From the NCBI RefSeq assembly GCF_028743515.2, contig NZ_CP117969.2, positions 488,501 through 552,500 of the forward strand: 64,000 bases of DNA, given 5' to 3'. Each line of letters starts with the position of its first letter. The stretch's first letter is position 1. The notes under the pieces are model-generated. The model did no database searches. It saw nothing but the letters and a program-made list of their open reading frames with translations, and was not told where the DNA came from. The position numbers were made by a program, and so were the translations under genes. Of this stretch, positions 26,058-36,400 are shown in pieces. Source of the DNA: Imtechella halotolerans. GTDB taxonomy: Bacteria > Bacteroidota > Bacteroidia > Flavobacteriales > Flavobacteriaceae.

Positions 26058-26678
26058 TTATACCCTGTTGAAATGGCAGAATATAAAATGTTGCTGACTA
26101 CCAGAGGGGGTGGTGTGAAATTGTGTGAAGCAATGTACTTTTTTAAATGTTGGTTCAGCCAAAGCAGTGAGCAACTTTTCATCATATTGTTGTATCTCTA
26201 TACCACTACATTTTAAGGGACCTTGAGTAGAGAATGCCCCAATTACCATTTTTCCTCCAATAGTAACGGCTTTGCTAGCTGTGGAAAAGTAGGTTTTCTG
26301 ATCTTGGAGATCAGTTAGAAAATGCAAGGCTGCTCTATCATACCAAAAATCATACGTTTCCTGGGGTTCCCACTGAGTAATATCAGCTTCAATCCATCTT
26401 ATTAAATGCGCATTTTCTCCTAGACGTTCTTGAGCACGCTTTAGTGCAGCACCTGAAATGTCTAACACGGTAATATTTGTATAACCATCCTTGAGCAAGT
26501 GATCTGCCAAGAAACTGTCACCTCCTCCTATATCAATAATGGCCGTATTTTTATCTAAAAAGTGTTTTTTAATAAAGTCTAGCGGTGTATGTGGGGTGGG
26601 TTCATACCAACTTACCTGTGTAAGTTCTTTAGTTTGGTATACATTTTCCCAATGTGCTTTTCTGTTAAAGGAGGTCAT
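26058..26678 (-). CDS. Class I SAM-dependent methyltransferase
   Basis: 206 aa. SAM-binding motif I is IIDIGGGDSFLADHLL (about residues 46-61), with the acidic ribose-contact residue in VLDISGAAL and a motif IV-like DFWYDRAALHFL. The N-terminus HWENVYQTKELTQVSWYEP is typical of small Bacteroidota methyltransferases annotated near thiopurine/tellurite-type enzymes. Convergent with the preceding membrane gene, one base apart. Substrate unknown. Confidence 0.85.
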   Translation of the reverse strand: MTSFNRKAHWENVYQTKELTQVSWYEPTPHTPLDFIKKHFLDKNTAIIDIGGGDSFLADHLLKDGYTNITVLDISGAALKRAQERLGENAHLIRWIEADITQWEPQETYDFWYDRAALHFLTDLQDQKTYFSTASKAVTIGGKMVIGAFSTQGPLKCSGIEIQQYDEKLLTALAEPTFKKVHCFTQFHTTPSGSQQHFIFCHFNRV

Positions 26679-26915
26679 ATGTTTGAATTAAAAAAAAGTA
26701 AAAATACTAAGAGCAAATATAATCGGTATTTACGAAAAGGAGAGCTCACTTAATTTCACATGGAATAAATGAATAGTTGGTGGGGTATTTCGCCAAAGAA
26801 ATAATTTTTGAATGGTGATTAGAAGCTACAATTTTAACGCCAATTACTGATATCAATTAAAGGGCAAACATCAAAAAAATGGTATCTTGCGGGGGTATAA
26901 TACAAATACAAATCT

Positions 26916-29102
26916 ATGAGACTTTTTAAGATACTTTTTTTATTAGTAGCCTTTCCTGTATTTGCACAGCAGGGCGGTATGTGGATCCCTTCCTTGTTAG
27001 AGGGAATGAACGAAAATGAAATGACTGCTTTGGGAATGAAAATGACTCCCAAAGATATCTATGATGTGAATACATCCAGTCTTAAAGATGCGGTTCCGCA
27101 TTTCAACAATGGATGTACTTCAGAAGTAATTTCTCCTAAAGGATTATTACTAACAAACCACCATTGTGGTTATGGACAAATTCAGTCACACTCAACTGTA
27201 ACCAATGATTATTTGGCAGACGGATTTTGGGCTATGAATCAATCAGAAGAGTTGCCAAATCCAGGCTTAGTGGCTACTTTTATTGTACGTATTGAAGATG
27301 TTACAACCAAGGTTATAGAAGGTACTGATGGTCTTTCTTCAGAAGCTGAAAAACAAAAGAAAATTCAACAAAATATTCAAAATGTAGTACTCACGGCACC
27401 AAAAGAAAAGTGGCAAGAAAATCGAGTACGTGCATTTTATGAGGGCAATCAATACATGCTTTTTGTAGTAGAAACATTTAAGGATGTACGTCTTGTAGGG
27501 ACTCCGCCATCTTCAATAGGGAAGTTTGGTTCCGATACTGATAACTGGGTATGGCCTCGACATACAGGAGATTTCGCTTTGTTCCGTATTTATGCAGATA
27601 AGAACAACCGTCCGGCTGAATATTCAGAGGACAACGTGCCCTATACTCCAAAGCATTTCTTGCCAATTTCATTAGATGGAGTTGCTGAGAATGATTTTAC
27701 AATGGTTTTTGGATATCCTGGAAGAACACAGGAGTATTTGCCAGCTGTAGCAATTGAGCAAATTGTGAATGATTTAAATCCTGCTCGCATTGCCATTCGT
27801 GATGCTGCTCTTAAAATTCAAGATGGATTTATGAGAAATGATCAGGCCATTAAAATTCAATATGCCTCTAAATATGCTCGCATAGCTAATTATTGGAAGA
27901 AATGGATCGGTGAGAATTTAGGTTTAAAAAAATCCAATGCGATTGCCATTAAAAAAGCGGATGAGGCAACTTTTATGAAAAGGGTGGCTGCCTCTGGTAA
28001 TCAGGCTACCTATGGAAATCTTTTAAATGATTTTCAAACGCTGTATAAAGAAATAGCGCCTTATGCCGTAGGAAGAGAATACTTTATGGAAGTTGCTACT
28101 CGAAATGTGGAATTACTTACTGTGGGATACAGATTATATCAATTGGAGGCCCTATATAATGCCAGAGGAGCGCAATCTTTTATGGATAGAAAAGAGAATC
28201 AGTTAAGTTCACTAAAAGGCCTTTATAAGGACTATAGTAGTACCGTTGATAAAGAGGTGTTTAATGAACTAATTGCTATGTATCGCAAAGGAGCACCTTC
28301 ACAGTTTGTGCCTGCTTCTTTAAAGGCAGCTGATATAAGTTCGCTGACCAATACCATTTATTCTCAATCTGCACTTACTACGTATGAGGGTATTTCTAAT
28401 CTTTTATCAGGAGATGCAGAATCAGTACTTAAAAAAATGCAAGCAGACCCTGGATACCAGTTATTGAAAGCCATGGCAGATATATATACCAATGACATCG
28501 CTCCTAAATACGATGCGATAAATCTGGAAATATCAGCCTTACAGCGTACCTATATGAAAGCAATTTTAGAGCTTAGTCCTAAGGAGGCACGTATTTTCCC
28601 TGATGCCAATAGTACCTTACGTGTTACCTACGGTCAGGTAAAAGGATATAGCCCTGCTGATGCAGTATATTATCACCCTGTTACTACTTTAGAAGGAGTA
28701 ATGCAAAAGTATGTACCAGGAGACTATGAATTTGATGTGCCGCAGCGATTAATTGAACTCTATAATGCAAAAGATTATGGGGTATATGGTGAGAATGGTG
28801 AAATGCCTGTATGTTTTATTGCAACAAATCATACTACTGGAGGTAATTCAGGTAGTCCTGCTATTGATGCTAATGGAAATCTTATAGGATTAAATTTCGA
28901 TCGTGTTTGGGAAGGTACCATGAGTGATATTTATTATGATCCAGAAATTTGCAGAAATATTATGGTTGATATTCGTTATGTATTGTTCATTGTTGATAAA
29001 TATGCCGGTGCTACACATCTGATTGACGAAATGAAATTAGTACATCCTAAAAAAGAAGTAGCTACCAATGCAAATGGTAAAAGCAAAAAAAGGAAGAAAT
29101 AA
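26916..29102 (+). CDS. dpp11: S46 dipeptidyl-peptidase, DPP11 type (Asp/Glu-specific)
   Basis: 728-aa periplasmic serine peptidase (signal ending FPVFAQQ) that removes dipeptides from oligopeptide N-termini. The chymotrypsin-like triad is visible: His in LTNHHCGYGQIQSHS (near 86), Asp in WVWPRHTGDFALFR (near 225), Ser in TTGGNSGSPAIDANG (near 650). Eighteen residues after the catalytic Ser is an Arg (LNFDRVWEG), the position of Arg673 in P. gingivalis DPP11. DPP7 has Gly there, so acidic P1 specificity is predicted. The protein ends in a basic tail, KSKKRKK. It is a single gene with its own terminator. Confidence 0.9.
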   Translation: MRLFKILFLLVAFPVFAQQGGMWIPSLLEGMNENEMTALGMKMTPKDIYDVNTSSLKDAVPHFNNGCTSEVISPKGLLLTNHHCGYGQIQSHSTVTNDYLADGFWAMNQSEELPNPGLVATFIVRIEDVTTKVIEGTDGLSSEAEKQKKIQQNIQNVVLTAPKEKWQENRVRAFYEGNQYMLFVVETFKDVRLVGTPPSSIGKFGSDTDNWVWPRHTGDFALFRIYADKNNRPAEYSEDNVPYTPKHFLPISLDGVAENDFTMVFGYPGRTQEYLPAVAIEQIVNDLNPARIAIRDAALKIQDGFMRNDQAIKIQYASKYARIANYWKKWIGENLGLKKSNAIAIKKADEATFMKRVAASGNQATYGNLLNDFQTLYKEIAPYAVGREYFMEVATRNVELLTVGYRLYQLEALYNARGAQSFMDRKENQLSSLKGLYKDYSSTVDKEVFNELIAMYRKGAPSQFVPASLKAADISSLTNTIYSQSALTTYEGISNLLSGDAESVLKKMQADPGYQLLKAMADIYTNDIAPKYDAINLEISALQRTYMKAILELSPKEARIFPDANSTLRVTYGQVKGYSPADAVYYHPVTTLEGVMQKYVPGDYEFDVPQRLIELYNAKDYGVYGENGEMPVCFIATNHTTGGNSGSPAIDANGNLIGLNFDRVWEGTMSDIYYDPEICRNIMVDIRYVLFIVDKYAGATHLIDEMKLVHPKKEVATNANGKSKKRKK

Positions 29103-29121
29103 TTCCTTGTAATACTATTTG

Positions 29122-29156
29122 AAAGTGCTCGCTAATATTGCGGGCACTTTTGTTTT
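29122..29156 (+). terminator. Terminator after dpp11
   Basis: Stem AAAGTGCTCGC / GCGGGCACTTT (11 bp with one G-T pair) and a 7-nt loop, followed by TGTTTT, 20 bp after the dpp11 stop. It may also serve the convergent gene. Confidence 0.85.
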
Positions 29157-29166
29157 AATACAGCGG

Positions 29167-29904
29167 CTATGGAATGATGTATTTAAAGGATGTGTACTTT
29201 TCTATTTCTTCAATAGAGTAAGTAAGATAGATAAGGGGTGTTAGATTTTTAATGGCATTTGGCAGGTAGCAATCTTGGACTAGGCTGAGGCCGTTGGAAT
29301 GGATAAAAAATGAATCTAAATTAAAGGCTGCTTGACACTCCTGATAGTACTCAAGAGCCCACTTATAGGTTTCTTCATTAAGACCTGATGTAGGATCCTC
29401 TAGCATCTCTTTTAGCTCCTTTTTTTGTTGAATGTACAAATTATCCTTGTCCTTTTCCACCTTCTTTGTAATAGACTCAGACATCTCAATGATGTCTGAG
29501 ATGAGTAACCACTTTCCTGTGGTAGCACTATAGGTAAAATATTCCGTCCAACTTGTACAATAGGCACCACATCCTTCGGCAGTAACGCTAAAGGAGATCA
29601 ACCCATTTTGATTGTAGGTCACATTAAAATCTATGTAGATTATGCGGTCATCAGCCCATTTTTCAAATGTTGATTCGAGCGTTTCATCACTAAATTCGTT
29701 CCCTGTAAACCGATTTTTTATATCTGCATTTATAATAGCATCTACTTCTTTATTGTTGGTTCGAATAATGGGAAAATTCATCTTTCCTGATTGAATTTCT
29801 TTAAATCGGCTACTTTCCTTAACTCTAAAAGTATCTATTTTGACACTTTGACCAAATGAAATAGCTGTCATAAATAGTACTATTATTAAGAGACTCTTAC
29901 TCAT
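29167..29904 (-). CDS. Secreted hypothetical protein, DUF3298/RsiV-like
   Basis: 245 aa. It has a clear signal peptide ending ALFMTAISFGQ-like hydrophobic core (LLIIVLFMTAISFGQ) and then a mixed alpha/beta protein. Segments such as FPIIRTNNKEVDAIINADI and ISFSVTAEGCGAYCTSWTEY, the latter followed by FTYSATTGKWLLISDII, resemble the DUF4163/DUF3298 fold. In that fold a strand-rich core reads 'textbook' as conserved FSFSL...GA. Two nearby cysteines (GCGAYC) could form a disulfide. Function unknown; the fold assignment is tentative. Confidence 0.65.
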   Translation of the reverse strand: MSKSLLIIVLFMTAISFGQSVKIDTFRVKESSRFKEIQSGKMNFPIIRTNNKEVDAIINADIKNRFTGNEFSDETLESTFEKWADDRIIYIDFNVTYNQNGLISFSVTAEGCGAYCTSWTEYFTYSATTGKWLLISDIIEMSESITKKVEKDKDNLYIQQKKELKEMLEDPTSGLNEETYKWALEYYQECQAAFNLDSFFIHSNGLSLVQDCYLPNAIKNLTPLIYLTYSIEEIEKYTSFKYIIP

Positions 29905-29981
29905 TTTAATAGTGTAGATTTGGGTAGGTTTAGGGAATATTTGAATGTAAGATGTAAAGCAACTATATTTTTTTCTTGTTC

Positions 29982-30959
29982 CTAATAGTTGTCTAAAACG
30001 TCTAAACTTATTTTGTAAATATTACTAAATCCATTAAGTGGGTTATGGGCAAGTTGTTTTATATCAGAGACTGTTTTTAACGCTTGGGTATTGAGTACAG
30101 TTCTTTCGCTTGAAAAGTAAAAAATGCGATTTTCCCAATCAATAAATGGACAAAAATCCAGTTTTTCAGAATTGATAAGGGTCCCCATATTTTTTGATTC
30201 TCCCCAGTTCCCATGTTCGTCTTTACGACTTATATATAAGTCTCCACCACCTTGACCATCCTTCCTGCCATACGAACTAAAAATGAGAAGATCTTCTTTT
30301 GGACTTATATAGGCGTTAAATTCATAATAGGCTGTATTTATTTCAACAGGTAAAACTTCTGGTGCTAAAAAGTGACCTTCTTTGTATTGGCTCATAAATA
30401 TATCTTCTCGTCCAATTCCATCTTCTCGAGTTGCTGTAAAGAATAAGTTTCCTTTATCACTTAAAGAAGGAAAAAACTCATCCCCTTTGGTATTTATAAT
30501 GGAATCAAGAGCGATAGGTTCTGCCCATTCACCCCCCACTTTATCAGTGTACCAGATGTTGTAATCGTTTCGAGTACTATCATTAAATATGGGTCTATTA
30601 GAGGCAAAGTAAATTCTATTTCCTTCATTGGTATAGAAAGGTTCTATATCGTGGTGCTTACTACCTGAAAAGGGTAAAATCTCAGGAGCTGTCCACTCAC
30701 CGTTTTCTTGGCGCATTACAACCAAGGATCTTCTACTTTGTTTATAGTCTCCTAGGGTGTAGACGATTTCAGTACCTTTTGGGTTTATAGCCAGATCTCT
30801 TTCAAACAGTGCAGTGGAAATAATTCCTTCTCCAAATAAGCTTACACTGTCGGATGCCACTGTTATATCTAAGGTAGGTTTTTTTTCCTGCGATGTATGA
30901 TTTGATTGGCAAGCTAGAAAAGGTAGTAAAATGAATATATAAAGGTATGAGTACTTCAT
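29982..30959 (-). CDS. PD40/TolB-like beta-propeller lipoprotein
   Basis: 325-aa exported lipoprotein; the ATG at 30959 gives a clean signal with lipobox LLPFLAC, five codons inside the longest frame. WD40-like PD40 repeats are visible: GNRIYFASNRP, DEFFPSLSDKGNLFFTA, EDLLIFSSYGRKDGQGGGDLY and CPFIDWENRIFYFSSERT. The G-x-GGGDLY segment is typical of OmpA-linked PD40 proteins of Bacteroidota. No OmpA domain is attached. Function unknown; possibly peptidoglycan or protein binding in the periplasm. Confidence 0.82.
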   Translation of the reverse strand: MKYSYLYIFILLPFLACQSNHTSQEKKPTLDITVASDSVSLFGEGIISTALFERDLAINPKGTEIVYTLGDYKQSRRSLVVMRQENGEWTAPEILPFSGSKHHDIEPFYTNEGNRIYFASNRPIFNDSTRNDYNIWYTDKVGGEWAEPIALDSIINTKGDEFFPSLSDKGNLFFTATREDGIGREDIFMSQYKEGHFLAPEVLPVEINTAYYEFNAYISPKEDLLIFSSYGRKDGQGGGDLYISRKDEHGNWGESKNMGTLINSEKLDFCPFIDWENRIFYFSSERTVLNTQALKTVSDIKQLAHNPLNGFSNIYKISLDVLDNY

Positions 30960-31355
30960 ATTGTTAAGGTTCAATGGGTGTTTATTTTTAAAATAATTGT
31001 CGGATGTTAATACTTATGAACAAAGTGAAACAAGCAAAACAAAACTAATTTATTTTGAAAATCATTCTTACTTCTATTGTCAGAATTTGGAAAGTTTAAC
31101 TTTTATTTAAGGAAGTAGCTGTTGTTTATATGTGATTACATAAAATCATGGAAAACGTACTATTTACTTTAAAATGTTTTAAATGTAACATCAACAAGTT
31201 CAAAATTTTGAAAATTAATAAAATTGTATCATATTGAGCCAAATTAATTACGAAGGCTTATTTTATACAGAATTATCCTACTTCGTAAGCTTTTGAATTT
31301 AGATATTTTCGGACAGTAAAAACAATCCATCCTGATATAGATAAGTAATAAATTA
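30960..31355. promoter_or_regulatory. 396-bp regulatory gap upstream of the PUL2 sigma gene
   Basis: AT-rich divergent spacer. It holds a perfect 14-bp palindrome (TTCAAAATTTTGAA, 31199-31212) and an 8-bp inverted repeat TTACGAAG / CTTCGTAA (31248-31255 and 31281-31288, 25-nt spacer). No clear TAnnTTTG box and no RNA gene were seen. Confidence 0.4.
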
Positions 31356-31952
31356 ATGGGAGTGATAGAAATAAATAATGAAAAAGTATTAATAAAGCAA
31401 CTTGCATTAGGTAGTGAGTCTGCCTTTCAAAAGCTTTTCGATTCCTATTATAACATTATCTATAAATACAGTTTAAGTATGGTAGGGAGTAAACCACATG
31501 CAGAGGAGATTGTTCAGGAGGTGTTTTTAAAACTGTGGTTGAAAAGAGAATCCTTGAATCCAGAACTTTCCTTTAAATCATTTTTATTTACAATTACTAA
31601 AAATCAAACCATAACCTTTCTGAAGAAGGCCGCCAGGGTTGATAAACTTAGAGAAGAGGTCTTTTTTCATAGTCAAAAGTTTATTAGCAATACGGAATTA
31701 CATATTAATGAACAAGAAATTGATTCCATAAAGAGAGAAGCCTTAGGTCTTTTACCATCAAGAAGACGTCTAATTTTTGAGATGTCTCGTTATGAGGGGA
31801 AAAGTTATGAGGAAATTGCAAATGAGTTAGGCATTTCAAAAAACACTGTAAAGAATCAAATGAATATGGCTTTGGAAACACTTCGTGATTTTTTGCTAAA
31901 GAATAAAGATATTGCATTAATGGTACTGCTGATTCATAAAAATTGGCTTTAG
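31356..31952 (+). CDS. ECF RNA polymerase sigma factor of PUL2
   Basis: 198-aa Bacteroidota-type sigma-70 factor. Region 2: FQKLFDSYYNIIYKYSLSMV, HAEEIVQEVFLKLWLKRESL, FLFTITKNQTITFLKKAARV. Region 4: LLPSRRRLIFEMSRYEGKSY and LGISKNTVKNQMNMALETL. It heads the sigma-FecR-SusC(STN)-SusD cascade, in which glycan binding at the SusC receptor releases sigma from FecR, so autoregulation of the locus is expected. FecR follows after 227 bp holding two hairpins. Confidence 0.94.
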   Translation: MGVIEINNEKVLIKQLALGSESAFQKLFDSYYNIIYKYSLSMVGSKPHAEEIVQEVFLKLWLKRESLNPELSFKSFLFTITKNQTITFLKKAARVDKLREEVFFHSQKFISNTELHINEQEIDSIKREALGLLPSRRRLIFEMSRYEGKSYEEIANELGISKNTVKNQMNMALETLRDFLLKNKDIALMVLLIHKNWL

Positions 31953-31979
31953 TTCTCTCTCCAAATTGATAAAATATGT

Positions 31980-32013
31980 ATTTAAATCATTTTATTTTTA
32001 AAATGATTTAAAT
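31980..32013 (+). terminator. Perfect 14-bp AT-rich hairpin after the sigma gene
   Basis: ATTTAAATCATTTT and AAAATGATTTAAAT are exact inverse complements around a 6-nt loop, 27 bp after the sigma stop. There are no G/C-rich pairs and no distinct T-tract, so it could be a weak terminator, an mRNA 3'-end stabiliser or an operator. Confidence 0.5.
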
Positions 32014-32098
32014 CGTTTAAACCCCTTGTCTTTATTGGAGGTCTGATGGTTTTATAATAACCTTTTCTTAAAGTTTTGTTAGCTTAAAATAAAAAAAA

Positions 32099-32124
32099 GG
32101 CAAACTGCTATGGTAGTTTTTTGC
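32099..32124 (+). terminator. Terminator/attenuator-like hairpin ahead of fecR
   Basis: GGCAAACT and AGTTTTTTGC pair around GCTATGGT with a small bulge, preceded by eight A residues, 56 bp upstream of the fecR start. With the preceding hairpin it could separate sigma expression from fecR expression. Confidence 0.4.
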
Positions 32125-32179
32125 TTTAGGAGTGTATTATATATGTAAGACTCATTTTAGTTAACAAGATAAAATTTAG

Positions 32180-33337
32180 ATGAAGGAGTTATTTATTAAA
32201 TACATAAACCGAGAATGTTCAGAAGAAGAAATACAACAAATAGTTTCTTATTTCCAACATTCTGATGATTTTTCTGAGGTCCCTACAATTGAAGCCATTT
32301 CTCAATTGCTAGAAGATTTTCCCGACATGGATGAGGATTCAGTGTCACTTATTAGATCTAATATTCTGAAAATTGCTCGTGATGAAAAGGCTGTTAAAAT
32401 TAAAAGAAGAAGAATAACTTTCATGTTTTACGCAGCTGCTGTATTTGTAGGGGTGGTGGCTATGACATATGTTTTCAAGGAATCGCTGTTCAATCCTAAT
32501 TCCATGAAGGAATCAGTAGTTGAAAGCTCTCAGACCATACCTGGTACAGATAAGGCAACCTTAACTTTAGAAGATGGTTCTCAAATTGCTTTAGAGAAGA
32601 ATAAGAATTTTAAGACTCAAAATGCAGTGAGCAATGGTGAAACGATTGTGTATACAAACTCGGATAAAAATAAGACAGCAATAGTCTACAATACATTAAC
32701 TATTCCTCGTGGAGGGCAATTCTATGTAGAATTGTCTGATGGAACTAAGGTTTGGTTAAATTCAGCATCACAGTTAAAGTATCCTGTGACATTTGGTGAT
32801 GACAAGCCTCGAAGTGTAGAATTACTATATGGAGAGGCTTATTTTGAAGTTTCACCTAGTAGTAAACATAATGGTCAAGGGTTTAGTGTTTTTACCGCTT
32901 CCCAGGAAGTGAAGGTTTTGGGAACTGAATTCAATATCAAAGCTTATTCAGATGAAGACTATGTGTATACCACTTTGGTTAATGGTAGTATTGCATTGAA
33001 TGTAGAAAATCAGACAAGGGAACTTTTACCCAAGCAGCAATCAATTCATAGTAGTAAATACAATGTTCTCAAAGTTGTAGAAGCTGATGTCTATTCTGAA
33101 ATTTCATGGAAAAATGGGTTGTTTAGTTTTAAAAGTAAATCATTAAAAGAGATCATGACCGTGTTGTCAAGATGGTATGACATAGATGTTATATTTGAAA
33201 TTAAGGAACCTGAAAAAATTATGTTCAACGGGGTACTTAAGAAGAATTTAAGTCTGGAACAAATGTTAGAAATTATTAATAGAACAAACCTAATTAATGC
33301 ATATGAAATAGAAAATAACACCATTACCATTAAATAA
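32180..33337 (+). CDS. FecR-family anti-sigma factor of PUL2
   Basis: 385-aa inner-membrane signal relay. The cytoplasmic anti-sigma part covers about 1-75 (FIKYINRECSEEEIQQIVSY), with one membrane helix near 80-97 (FMFYAAAVFVGVVAMTYVF). The periplasmic FecR domain spans about 170-275 (LTIPRGGQFYVELSDGTKVW, LLYGEAYFEV, VKVLGTEFNIKAYSDED). The C-terminal DUF4974 domain covers about 315-385 (FKSKSLKEIMTVLSRWYDID, FNGVLKKNLSLEQMLEII). It acts between the upstream sigma factor and the STN-bearing SusC downstream. Domain order is complete. Confidence 0.95.
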   Translation: MKELFIKYINRECSEEEIQQIVSYFQHSDDFSEVPTIEAISQLLEDFPDMDEDSVSLIRSNILKIARDEKAVKIKRRRITFMFYAAAVFVGVVAMTYVFKESLFNPNSMKESVVESSQTIPGTDKATLTLEDGSQIALEKNKNFKTQNAVSNGETIVYTNSDKNKTAIVYNTLTIPRGGQFYVELSDGTKVWLNSASQLKYPVTFGDDKPRSVELLYGEAYFEVSPSSKHNGQGFSVFTASQEVKVLGTEFNIKAYSDEDYVYTTLVNGSIALNVENQTRELLPKQQSIHSSKYNVLKVVEADVYSEISWKNGLFSFKSKSLKEIMTVLSRWYDIDVIFEIKEPEKIMFNGVLKKNLSLEQMLEIINRTNLINAYEIENNTITIK

Positions 33338-33389
33338 AAAAGGAGGATAAAGTCTATACCGCCACAGTACATTGTCTTTATCCCCTTTT
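33338..33389 (+). promoter_or_regulatory. Long hairpin between fecR and susC (PUL2)
   Basis: AAAAGG-A-GGATAAAG pairs with CTTTATCC-CCTTTT: 14 pairs, one bulged A and a 23-nt loop. It starts right at the fecR stop and ends 41 bp before the susC start. It could terminate partially and set the FecR:SusC ratio, or form the 5' leader of susC mRNA. Confidence 0.55.
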
Positions 33390-33430
33390 GACCGATCAAT
33401 TATTTACATAACTAATCAAAACACAAATTT

Positions 33431-36400
33431 ATGAAATTTAAACTTACTAACTCTTCCTCCTTTAAGTGGGAGAAACCACTACTGTTTATAATGAAAACAT
33501 TTATTCTCTTGTTTTGTACTACGGTTTTTAGTTTTACGACTACCAATGTTTTCTCTCAAAACACTAAAGTTGTCATTAGTAATGATATGTATCTTACTAT
33601 TGATGATGTTTTCAATCTTATACGGGAACAAACAGACTTTTCTTTTTTGTATGAAAGAGATATTTTTAAGGATACCCCTAAAATTTATCTTAAGAAGGGG
33701 AAAATTGAGGCCAATAAGCTATTAGAGAAACTCATTTATGATAAGCGATTTAAGTTGGAATTATTGGAAAACAATATTGTTGTAATTAGCAAGAAGCCTA
33801 ATATAGCTGATGTCCAAACCTATGAAATAAAAGGTTCTGTTTTTGATAAGGAGGGGATTCCCTTAACAGGAGCAAATGTTATGGAGAAGGGAACCCTCAA
33901 TGGTGTTCAAACAGATTTTGATGGCAACTTTACTTTAAAAGTAACCCGCAAGACAGTAACCATTGTTATCTCTTTTATTGGATTCACTTCAAAGGAACTT
34001 GAGGTAGATTCTACTACTGATTTAAATATTGTGCTAGAGGAAGAGACGGCAGTGCTCAATGAAGTAGTTGTGGTTGGATTTGGTACTCAAAAGAAATCAG
34101 ATCTTACCGGAGCTGTTAGTCAGGTGAAAATGGATGATGTTTTAGGAAATAGACCAGTGGCAAGTCTAGGTACCGCTTTACAAGGTACTATGGCTGGGTT
34201 TACCACATCGACAGCCAATGTCCCAGGCGGAGGAAATACTTTTAATATACGTGGTACGACTTCAATTAATGGAGGTTCTCCCTTGGTATTAGTTGACAAT
34301 ACGGTAATGGAAAACTTAAGTCTACTAAACCTAAATGATGTAGAAAGTATATCAGTTTTAAAAGATGCTTCGGCCGCTGCAATTTATGGAGCTCGTGCTT
34401 CTTTTGGGGTTATTCTTATTACCACAAAGAAAGGAAAGGCAAACTCAAAACCTTCCATCAAATACACTAATAATTTTTCAATTTCTAAACCTATTAATGT
34501 TCTTAAAGCTGCCTCACCTACTCAAACAGTAAATGCTCTTAAAGATATGGGGTATGATGGATATTGGTCAGGACAAAATATAGATCAATGGATAAGCCTT
34601 TTAAATGAATATAAAACAGACCCCACTCAATATCCTTTGGGATGGACAGAAGTAAATGGTACTAAATACTTTTTAAAAGAAACAGATGTTGTAGGTGACA
34701 TGTTCGATAATTTTGGTGGCATCAAAATAATTCAAGATATCTCCATTGTTGGAGGTTCAGAGAAAAGTAACTATCGAATTTCATTAGGAAAAGTTAAAGA
34801 AGATGGTGTCTTAATATCTGATAAAGATGCCTATAAAAGAACTAATGTGTCTTCTTATATCAATTCAGATATTACGGATTGGTTGTCAACTTCATTAGAT
34901 ATTAAGTATGCTACAGATGAGCGTTCCTATCCTAATACTGGGATATTTGGTTTGTTCTTAACAAATTACCCCTCCTACCATCCAGAAGGAACCCTTCCAT
35001 ATCAAGGTGAAGAGTACCCAGTACAAACCCCTGAAAATGCAATCCGATATGGAAATAAGCAAACATGGATAAATAATAATATTAGACTATTTTCTCATAC
35101 GACACTAAAGCCATTACCTAATTTACAAGTATCTTTTGATTATACATTTCAGCAGAATCATTTAAAGAACAGAAGGTACAATAATTATTTTGTACTTCAT
35201 CAAGGATTGCAAGATGCCTTAAATCCATCGGATCCAAAAAATACATTTTATTTAGCCAATGAGCTGAGAAGCTACAAGACAATTAACCTCTATTCAAATT
35301 ATAATGTATCCATTTCAGATGTTCATAATTTTGAGGCAGTTATTGGATTTAATCAAGAGGACCGCGACTATGAAATGCATTGGTCAAGATCCTATAATCA
35401 AATTAGTAATGAACAACCATTTTTAGGAGGCACTACAGGAACGACACCTCCAGATACAGGAGATGGATATGATAGGTTTACCTTAAGAGGTGGATTTGGT
35501 AGATTGAATTATAGCTATAAGGATAAATACCTTTTAAATTTAAATGGGAGGTACGACTTAAGTTCTAAGTTTCCTAAGGGATACAGAGGAGGTTTTTTTC
35601 CTTCTGTTTCAGTAGGTTGGGTAGTTTCTAAAGAATCCTTTTTTGAACCGCTTTCCAATTCGTTATCCTTCTTAAAATTAAGAGGGTCATTTGGAACTTT
35701 GGGTAATCAAAACATTGGGAATTATGGCTTTTTAGCTACTATGGATCCCTATAATGGAAACTGGATTTACAATGGCCAGCAACCCACTACACTATCTAGT
35801 CCTGGATTAGTAAGATCAAACTATACTTGGGAAAAAGTAGAAAGCTTAAATGGAGGAGTAGATTTCGGGGTCTTAAGTAATCGTTTGTCAGGATCATTTG
35901 AAATTTTCTCTAGAAAGACAACCGGCATGTTAGCACCAGGATTCGATTTTCCAGCAGTGGCTGGAGCACCTGCTCCCTTACAAAATGCTGCGGATTTGAA
36001 TACCACTGGATGGGAACTTACCTTGGGTTGGAAAGATGTTATTAAGGATTGGACCTATAATTTGGGTTTTGTTATAAGTGATTCTAAGGCTGTAATTACA
36101 AAATTTGTAAATGAAAATGATGCCTTGAGTATTGGACCAAGTGGAGGTTTAATTAACTTCTACAAAGGCATGGAAATAGGTGAAATCTGGGGGTACGAAA
36201 CTGATGGATTCTATTCAGCAGATGATTTTAATCCCAATGGTACTCTTAAAGAAGGAGTTGTAAGAATTAATGGAGTAATTTCTCATGAAGGAGATATAAA
36301 GTATAAAAACCTAAGAGATTCTGAAACCTCTGAAAATATAATTGACTTTGGGGAAAACACACTGAATAATCCTGGTGATAGAAAAATAATAGGTAATAGT

